Notes under the pieces: model-generated
Told to the model about the DNA's origin: nothing
Database searches by the model: none
What the model saw: only the letters and a program-made list of their open reading frames with translations
Program-made: the position numbers and the translations under genes
Assembly (NCBI GenBank): GCA_964360375.1
Contig: CAYHWG010000037.1
Span: forward strand, 1 to 9,744
DNA from: XYB2-FULL-45-11 sp964360375
GTDB lineage: Bacteria; Patescibacteriota; Patescibacteriia; UBA9934; GWF2-40-263
Length of the DNA stretch: 9,744 nt
Reading direction: 5' to 3'
Shown: piece after piece, positions 6,411 to 9,744 of the stretch
How the letters are laid out: every line of letters starts with the position of its first letter
Numbering within the stretch: the stretch's first letter is position 1

Positions 6411-6439
6411 AATATAACATACAATATTTAAACTAGCAA
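6411..6439 (-). promoter_or_regulatory. Promoter of the second TrmB gene
   Basis: On the minus strand: TTGCTA (6434-6439), a 17-bp spacer and TATATT (6411-6416). It is arranged back to back with the plus-strand promoter at 6465-6493. Confidence 0.65.
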
Positions 6440-6464
6440 TAGCTAAAATAGTGTAACTTATGTA

Positions 6465-6493
6465 TTGACAAAAAATGAAAAAAGTGGTATACT
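6465..6493 (+). promoter_or_regulatory. Strong sigma70-type promoter for the 137-aa/71-aa gene pair
   Basis: A consensus TTGACA (6465-6470), a 17-bp spacer and TATACT (6488-6493) form the best promoter in the window. The predicted transcript starts at about 6500, where the first leader hairpin begins. Confidence 0.85.
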
Positions 6494-6500
6494 GATGTCA

Positions 6501-6594
6501 TCAAGAATGAGAGAGCAACCAAAGAGGTTCGCCACTCGCTTGAGGAGAGAGTCATTCGAAACGGCGGTTCAATGAATCGCCAAAAGGAGAAAAA
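6501..6594 (+). promoter_or_regulatory. Structured 5' leader RNA (copy 1)
   Basis: The first hairpin spans 6501-6543: TCAAG pairs with CTTGA, with inner GAG/CTC and AACC/GGTT pairs and an AAAGA loop. A second hairpin, GGCGGTT/AATCGCC (6563-6569 with 6575-6581, loop CAATG), sits just before the AGGAG ribosome-binding site (6585-6589). The part from 6544 to the ATG is repeated upstream of the gene at 7166, including GGAGA, TCATTC, AAACGG, GAATCGCCAA and AGGAGA. It resembles no riboswitch class I recognise. It is too close to the promoter to encode a protein of any size. Confidence 0.6.
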
Positions 6595-7008
6595 ATGAAC
6601 ACGCGAAAGACGCGTCTGGAACACTCGATCGAAGACTCATATGAGCCACACGACATCACTCATCAAAACAGTGATGAGTGGAAGAAAATGAAAGAAATGA
6701 TCACAAGCGCGCTCTGGTTGAAAGAGGAGGTGAAGGGATGGTACTTTAATGGGCAAAATCATTTCTATGGAGCTGAGCTCGAATTGATTACACCCGATAT
6801 GAGGCGGATGGTGCTCGGCCGGACTGATCGGTACCAGTACCCCAGCGACTACTCTGGTGCCAATGACAGGCGAAAGCCAATCTTTCTCAGCACCAATCTG
6901 TACATGAGACCTCATCACTCCACGGATGACCCACGTTCGTTTCTCTTGGACGAGTCCAATCAGGCTCGTGCCATTCTTGCACGCATCGGAAACGCGCTCG
7001 AAGCCTAA
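6595..7008 (+). CDS. Unrecognised 137-aa protein
   Basis: I do not recognise a family. The protein is soluble-looking, with no signal peptide or transmembrane helix. Residues 1-25 are charged and His-rich. The middle holds aromatic clusters (K-G-W-Y-F-N-G-Q-N-H-F-Y-G at about 47-59, then T-D-R-Y-Q-Y at about 77-82), and the C-terminus ends in a predicted helix with Q-A-R-A-I-L-A-R-I. There are no cysteines, unlike the downstream gene. The start is certain: AGGAG lies five bases before the ATG, downstream of a strong promoter. It is followed after 157 bp by a 71-aa gene with a related leader, with no terminator seen between them, so they are probably co-transcribed. Codons such as AGG, CCC and GTG appear more often than in neighbouring genes by eye, possibly a sign of separate origin. 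Confidence 0.75.
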   Translation: MNTRKTRLEHSIEDSYEPHDITHQNSDEWKKMKEMITSALWLKEEVKGWYFNGQNHFYGAELELITPDMRRMVLGRTDRYQYPSDYSGANDRRKPIFLSTNLYMRPHHSTDDPRSFLLDESNQARAILARIGNALEA

Positions 7009-7023
7009 CCCATCAGGATGAAA

Positions 7024-7165
7024 CTTGAATCGAACGCACGACACTCTCGCGTTCTTCAAGAGATGGGTTCCCTTCTTGGACGATCAACAATGTGTTGGTT
7101 GGACGAGAGTGGAGAAGAGTTCATTCAATAAAAACGGGCGATCACCGAATCGCCAAGAGGAGAAC
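7024..7165 (+). promoter_or_regulatory. Structured intergenic leader RNA (copy 2)
   Basis: A strong hairpin at 7024-7060 pairs CTTGAA with TTCAAG and GAACGC with GCGTTC, with a 2-nt bulge and an 11-nt loop; no T-run follows, so it is not a terminator. A second hairpin, GGCGAT/ATCGCC (7137-7142 with 7149-7154), stands 11 nt before the ATG at 7166. From about 7111 the sequence matches the leader at 6544-6594. The fifth stem pair is G-U in copy 1 and A-U here, and the loops differ, which fits a conserved fold. Confidence 0.6.
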
Positions 7166-7381
7166 ATGTCGATTAAGCAATGGGAAAAAGATGTTCCCTA
7201 TCGACATCGCCAAGTTTATGCAGCGTTTGCAAAAGTAGATGTGAGTGTTTGTAAAGTCTGTCCATATTTTCGTCCAATCGAAAATCCGGACGCTGGGCAA
7301 CAACCCGGAATCTGTTGTTATTGTCGTGCAGAATCCAAACTTTATGACATGCATGGTGAACCTGTGTGTGCAAATAAATAG
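7166..7381 (+). CDS. Small Cys-rich protein, probable zinc binder (71 aa)
   Basis: Residues 26-69 contain C-K-V-C, then after 16 residues C-C-Y-C, and a final C near the end (P-V-C-A-N-K). This CxxC ... CxxC layout suggests a zinc ribbon or rubredoxin-like metal site, with G-I-C-C-Y-C on one knuckle. I do not recognise a named family. ATG at 7166 is chosen because GAGGAG lies just upstream and the repeated leader ends there; the frame is open further upstream to 7025 but that part encodes the leader structure. It is the last gene of the transcript started at about 6500 and is followed by a terminator. The linked leaders suggest it and the 137-aa protein respond to the same signal. Confidence 0.75.
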   Translation: MSIKQWEKDVPYRHRQVYAAFAKVDVSVCKVCPYFRPIENPDAGQQPGICCYCRAESKLYDMHGEPVCANK

Positions 7382-7388
7382 GCACTTG

Positions 7389-7419
7389 TACAGAAAATAC
7401 ATTTTTTCTGTATTTTTTT
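7389..7419 (+). terminator. Rho-independent terminator after the 71-aa gene
   Basis: TACAGAAAA (7389-7397) pairs with TTTTCTGTA (7404-7412), followed by seven T (7413-7419). It begins 8 nt after the stop at 7381. Confidence 0.9.
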
Positions 7420-7443
7420 GTCGTATTTTTCAGACGATGAATT

Positions 7444-7716
7444 CTATAAATTCTTATAAACATCGTGTGTTCCAATAGAACCGAACAAAATATCGCCATT
7501 TTCTTTTCGTGTAAAAATGATGCGGTATCCGTTTGCAAATGAAAGTGACCACATGCCATCGAGCGAACCCTTGAGGGCATGCAAACGCAATGACGGGTGA
7601 AGTGGATTTTGTCGAAAAAGTGTTTCTTTTGCAACGGCAATTTGTTGCATTGATGTGGGAAGATGTTTAAATTCCTTCACGAATTTGGAAGAATAATGGA
7701 TATTCTTCACGATCAT
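7444..7716 (-). CDS. RelE/ParE-superfamily toxin
   Basis: A 90-aa protein with the RelE-fold pattern: an N-terminal strand, two helices (about 10-36), then the sheet carrying L-K-G (48-50), G-M-W-S (54-57), Y-R-I-I-F (64-68) and I-G-T-H-D-V-Y (81-87). Candidate active-site residues are K49, R65, H84 and Y87. The layout is closer to YafQ/HigB-like mRNA interferases than to gyrase-targeting ParE, so ribosome-dependent mRNA cleavage is the likely activity; this rests on family resemblance. Its ATG overlaps the antitoxin stop by four bases (ATGA), so translation is coupled. The open frame is intact. No gene symbol is given because the subfamily is uncertain. Confidence 0.85.
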   Translation of the reverse strand: MIVKNIHYSSKFVKEFKHLPTSMQQIAVAKETLFRQNPLHPSLRLHALKGSLDGMWSLSFANGYRIIFTRKENGDILFGSIGTHDVYKNL

Positions 7717-7940
7717 AAAAGTTCTGCCAAGGATTTAACAATGATCGTTTTTCCTGCCTTATATTCTTTTTCGGCAAGCTTCATGGACTTGATAAGCTCT
7801 TTTTCCGTGATGAGATGCTCATCATCTGCTACAAGATTTTGAATATAAGCACTCACGGATTTATATCCGCGTTGTTTTGCACGGCGTTTAATTTGTTGTG
7901 ATGTTCGTGCAGGGAGAGAAAGACTTAAAACGGTGCGCAT
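7713..7940 (-). CDS. Ribbon-helix-helix antitoxin
   Basis: A 75-aa protein. Residues 2-9 (R-T-V-L-S-L-S-L) form the DNA-binding ribbon strand, followed by two helices (about 13-24 and 29-39) of the CopG/Arc-type fold. The C-terminal half (45-75) is charged and helical and would wrap the toxin. ATG at 7940 starts the recognisable fold; the frame is open to 8054, but that extension covers the operator, the promoter and unrelated sequence. No clear ribosome-binding site precedes the ATG. The gene is first in the operon, as usual for type II systems, with a palindromic operator inside its promoter implying autorepression by the antitoxin or the complex. Confidence 0.85.
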   Translation of the reverse strand: MRTVLSLSLPARTSQQIKRRAKQRGYKSVSAYIQNLVADDEHLITEKELIKSMKLAEKEYKAGKTIIVKSLAELL

Positions 7941-7964
7941 AGAGATGAGTAAGTGAATACTAAA

Positions 7965-7994
7965 ATTGTAATACAGGTGTATGACACGCGTCAA
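7965..7994 (-). promoter_or_regulatory. Toxin-antitoxin promoter with embedded operator
   Basis: On the minus strand: TTGACG (7989-7994), an 18-bp spacer and TACAAT (7965-7970). A 20-bp inverted repeat at 7967-7986 (arms TGTCATACA and TGTATTACA around CC, eight of nine pairs matched) overlaps the -10 and the spacer, the expected place for a ribbon-helix-helix operator. Confidence 0.7.
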
Positions 7995-8015
7995 CTTATT
8001 GATTTCACACGTACC

Positions 8016-8044
8016 TTGCGATGCAGATCGATCAACGATACAAT
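8016..8044 (+). promoter_or_regulatory. Probable holA promoter
   Basis: TTGCGA (8016-8021), a 17-bp spacer and TACAAT (8039-8044). The transcript would start at about 8051, at the edge of the REP-like element that leads into the holA start. It is divergent from the antitoxin promoter. Confidence 0.5.
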
Positions 8045-8054
8045 CGTGGTACAA

Positions 8055-8088
8055 AGATTGCTTCGTCGATGACTCCTCGCAATGACAC
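8055..8088. repeat. REP-like element overlapping the holA start
   Basis: AGATTGCTTCGTCG followed by CTCCTCGCAATGACAC resembles a widespread dispersed repeat type (AGATTGCTTC ... CTCGCAATGAC). It contains the first possible holA ATG (8082) and lies where a ribosome-binding site would be expected; no Shine-Dalgarno is visible. Confidence 0.6.
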
Positions 8089-9098
8089 GATTTATGTTAA
8101 TTTTCGTCTACGGCGATGACAGTTTCCGCACGCAGGAAAAAGTCTCGCAGTTAAAATCCGCGTTTCGTGAGAAACATGATCCTTCGGGCCTGAACATGGT
8201 CGTTTTTCCGTCTGCGGATGGAAAGTTGATCGCGGGGGATGTGATTCAAGCGGTGACGACCATGCCGTTTCTTTCGAAACATCGCATGGTGATCATTCGA
8301 GATCTGATCGACATCGTAAAGTCCGGCGGAGCCGGATCCGGCTCCGCCGGAAAAGACGATCTTGCGCTCTGGGAATCAGGTCTCTCGAGAACACCGGAAT
8401 CGACGATTGTTATTTTGTGGGAGTCAAAAGCGGTGGACGCAATCGAGAAAAAGCCATTGTTTAAAACGCTCAAGGATCATGCGCAAGTTCACACGTATCC
8501 ATTCCCTGCTCTCGCGGGTTCCTCGCTCACGGCATGGATTGCGAACCGATTTAAATCAAAAGGTTCTTCGATTGAGTCGGGAGCACTTCGCGCGTTGATC
8601 GAGAGAGTTGGTGCGGATTTGTGGCAGATGAGTCATGAGATTGATAAGCTTGTTGCGTTTGCAAACGGGTCGACTATCACCGAGACGATGGTAAAAGAAT
8701 TGGTGCAAGCAAACTTTGAAGGAAAAATTTTCGATCTCGTCGATGCTCTTTCACGACGTGACGTTCGTGCAACCGTTCGCATGCTCGAAGAGGAACGTTT
8801 CGCCGGTTCGGACGATTATTATTTGATGAGCATGTTCACGCGACAGATTCGTCTCCTCCTTGGTGCGCGATCCGTTCTCGACACAAATTCACGTGCCGAT
8901 AAAAACTTGATCGCGACAGAACTGGATGTTCACCCATTCGTTGCATCGAAACTTGTCACACAAGCAAAAAATTTTTCGTTGCAACAGCTTCTCGACGCAC
9001 ACGCACAACTTTTCAAATTTGATCGCGATATGAAAAGTGGTGGGATCACAGCTGATTTAGCTGTTGATTTGGTTGCAACAAGGTTGATTAGCCCATAG
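8082..9098 (+). CDS. holA: DNA polymerase III subunit delta
   Basis: A 338-aa clamp-loader subunit that opens the sliding clamp during replication. The N-terminal AAA+-like domain has F-V-Y-G-D-D-S-F-R (8-16) and F-L-S-K-H-R-M-V-I-I (63-72). Later signatures are D-L-W-Q-M-S-H-E-I-D-K-L (179-190), the R-Q-I-R-L-L-L helix (254-260), H-P-F-V-A-S-K-L (284-291) and D-R-D-M-K-S-G (314-320). Length is usual for the family. The start is uncertain: the ATG at 8082 belongs to a REP-like element, whereas Met5 (8094, M-L-I-F-V-Y-G) fits the family start better; neither has a clear ribosome-binding site. Residues 81-90 are the translated 30-bp palindrome also found in polA, lying in a loop of the first domain. 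The stop at 9096-9098 sits in the loop of a small hairpin (AGCCC/GGGCT) without a T-run. Confidence 0.95.
   Translation: MTRFMLIFVYGDDSFRTQEKVSQLKSAFREKHDPSGLNMVVFPSADGKLIAGDVIQAVTTMPFLSKHRMVIIRDLIDIVKSGGAGSGSAGKDDLALWESGLSRTPESTIVILWESKAVDAIEKKPLFKTLKDHAQVHTYPFPALAGSSLTAWIANRFKSKGSSIESGALRALIERVGADLWQMSHEIDKLVAFANGSTITETMVKELVQANFEGKIFDLVDALSRRDVRATVRMLEEERFAGSDDYYLMSMFTRQIRLLLGARSVLDTNSRADKNLIATELDVHPFVASKLVTQAKNFSLQQLLDAHAQLFKFDRDMKSGGITADLAVDLVATRLISP
8322..8351. repeat. 30-bp perfect palindrome translated in holA (copy 2)
   Basis: Identical over all 30 bp to 3142-3171 in polA and in the same reading frame, giving S-G-G-A-G-S-G-S-A-G (holA residues 81-90). With flanks the shared peptide is V-K before it and K after it. 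The DNA flanks match as GTRAAR on the left and AAASA on the right, so the mobile unit may be slightly longer than 30 bp. Confidence 0.95.
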
Positions 9099-9143
9099 GG
9101 GCTCATACTTCGTCACTCTGCGGCGTCCGTTTCATCGTATTGC

Positions 9144-9190
9144 TTGAGCCTGTCGAAAGCCTTTGCTCAAACAGCACTTCGACAAGCTCA
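9144..9190. repeat. Intergenic REP-like inverted repeat
   Basis: TTGAGCCTGTCGAA (9144-9157) and TTCGACAAGCTCA (9178-9190) form arms matching at 12 of 13 positions. It lies in the 138-bp gap between the convergent holA and nuclease genes, and has the look of a common dispersed bacterial repeat. No T-run follows, so it is not a clear terminator. Nothing else is seen in this gap except the hairpin at the holA stop. Confidence 0.7.
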
Positions 9191-9236
9191 GTGAATAATG
9201 TATCCGAGATACCCCGTCCGCTTGTGGCTGGGCTAT

Positions 9237-9744
9237 TCATTTGCACGTTCCCCAAAGGCCAAGCTTATTTTTCTTAGCGAGTTTTTGTGCGGCGCGAAAC
9301 TCGGCTTGATAGTTGTACGGATTTTTTTTGTTGAATGTGTACTCGCGTGCGTATCCTTGTTCGACGAGGAGTTGATTGATATGAATCTCATCGCGACCAC
9401 CCCTAACCCCTCCATGCCTGCCGGCAGGCATGGCTTGTAAAGGAAGGGAATTCGGAAGAAAAACATATCGCAAAAATCGATTATACTTGTCGCGGTTATC
9501 TTGTGAATCATCCGTTTCAAGTTGCACGACTCGATCGGCAAGTAGGTTTTTGAGATATGTCGACGCTTCAGGACCAAAGCATTGCACCGGGCGATTTGGC
9601 GCGACGGTTTCGGGGGTGTTGATTCCAATGAGGCGAATTGTTTCCGGTTTATGATCAAGCGCCACAACGATGGTGTCGCCATCGATTACGCGAATGACTT
9701 GGGATTCAATCGCTGTTTTTGCAACTCTTCGATCAATTGCCTGT
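9237..9744 (-). CDS. Staphylococcal-nuclease-like (thermonuclease) protein, 5' end outside window
   Basis: Only 168 codons are visible; the frame stays open to the right edge, so the N-terminus, and any signal peptide, is missing. Numbering from the first visible codon, V-I-D-G-D-T (19-24) carries the metal ligand D23; R37, T43, E45 and R89 match SNase R35, T41, E43 and R87. The position of SNase D40 is Asn (I-N-T-P-E), a substitution I recall in homologues. The end, L-W-G-T-C-K, is typical. SNases are calcium-dependent, often exported, phosphodiesterases; export cannot be checked here. About residues 100-120 form an expanded loop between two strands, containing Q-A-M-P-A-G-R-H-G-G encoded by a perfect palindrome. 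An internal GTG at 9665 is not the start because the VIDGDT motif lies upstream of it. Convergent with holA. Confidence 0.9.
   Translation of the reverse strand, partial: QAIDRRVAKTAIESQVIRVIDGDTIVVALDHKPETIRLIGINTPETVAPNRPVQCFGPEASTYLKNLLADRVVQLETDDSQDNRDKYNRFLRYVFLPNSLPLQAMPAGRHGGVRGGRDEIHINQLLVEQGYAREYTFNKKNPYNYQAEFRAAQKLAKKNKLGLWGTCK
9412..9433. repeat. 22-bp perfect palindrome translated in the nuclease gene
   Basis: CCATGCCTGCC is followed directly by its exact reverse complement. It is read in frame as part of Q-A-M-P-A-G-R-H-G in the nuclease. It is flanked by CCCTAACCCCT (9401-9411), which also encodes part of the inserted loop (V-R-G-G-R). From memory this palindrome type is frequent in Patescibacteria assemblies; that is not verified here. 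Confidence 0.85.

Noticed and set aside
7024..7060. Terminator between the 137-aa and 71-aa genes
   Set aside because: The hairpin is strong but no T-run follows it, so it is better read as leader structure.
7025..7165. Upstream extension of the 71-aa gene
   Set aside because: The stretch corresponds to the structured leader and a good ribosome-binding site precedes ATG at 7166.
7941..8054. Longer antitoxin frame starting at 8054
   Set aside because: It would translate through the promoter and operator; the ribbon-helix-helix fold starts at 7940.
9663..9665. GTG start for the nuclease inside the window
   Set aside because: The catalytic VIDGDT motif is in frame upstream, so the gene continues past the right edge.
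1..9744. CRISPR array, tRNA, rRNA or insertion sequence
   Set aside because: No regularly spaced direct repeats, tRNA-like cloverleaf, rRNA segment or transposase was seen on either strand.

Overview
The window looks like a bacterial metagenome contig. The first 29 bases match the Illumina TruSeq adapter, so position 1 is an assembled contig end rather than biology. Both family-A DNA polymerase I and the DNA polymerase III delta subunit are present, promoters are sigma70-like and stop codons are standard, so the source is a bacterium. Small compact genes, TrmB-type regulators in a bacterial setting and short palindromes translated inside proteins (including the 'MPAGRHG' type) suggest Patescibacteria/Candidate Phyla Radiation. 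That placement is an inference.

Layout. (1) 32-1862, minus strand: three unrecognised genes, each ending in zinc ribbons. The first two overlap and are probably co-transcribed; the third has its own promoter. The first and third are paralogous, and their promoters and terminators look alike. (2) 2001-5565, plus strand: a TrmB-family regulator directly followed by polA. (3) 5613-6374, minus: a second TrmB-family regulator of the same length (253 aa), converging on polA across a shared terminator hairpin and carrying a near-perfect palindromic operator at its own promoter. (4) 6465-7419, plus: a strong promoter, a structured leader, an unrecognised 137-aa protein, a second leader that repeats part of the first, a 71-aa Cys-rich protein and a terminator. 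(5) 7444-7994, minus: a RelE/ParE-type toxin and ribbon-helix-helix antitoxin operon with its operator. (6) 8016-9098, plus: holA. (7) 9237 to the right edge, minus: a staphylococcal-nuclease-like gene whose 5' end lies outside the window.

The most unusual feature is a set of small palindromic or REP-like elements placed in or against the nucleic-acid enzyme genes. A perfect 30-bp palindrome sits in the same reading frame in both polA and holA and encodes the same Gly/Ser/Ala decapeptide. A second type occurs as an in-frame linker inside polA and again at its 3' end, where it supplies the stop codon. A third type overlaps the holA start, a fourth is translated in the nuclease gene, and a fifth is intergenic. 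The pattern resembles the in-frame palindromic elements known from Rickettsia, but the sequences here are different. The twin leader RNA and the zinc-ribbon cluster are the other candidates for undescribed biology.
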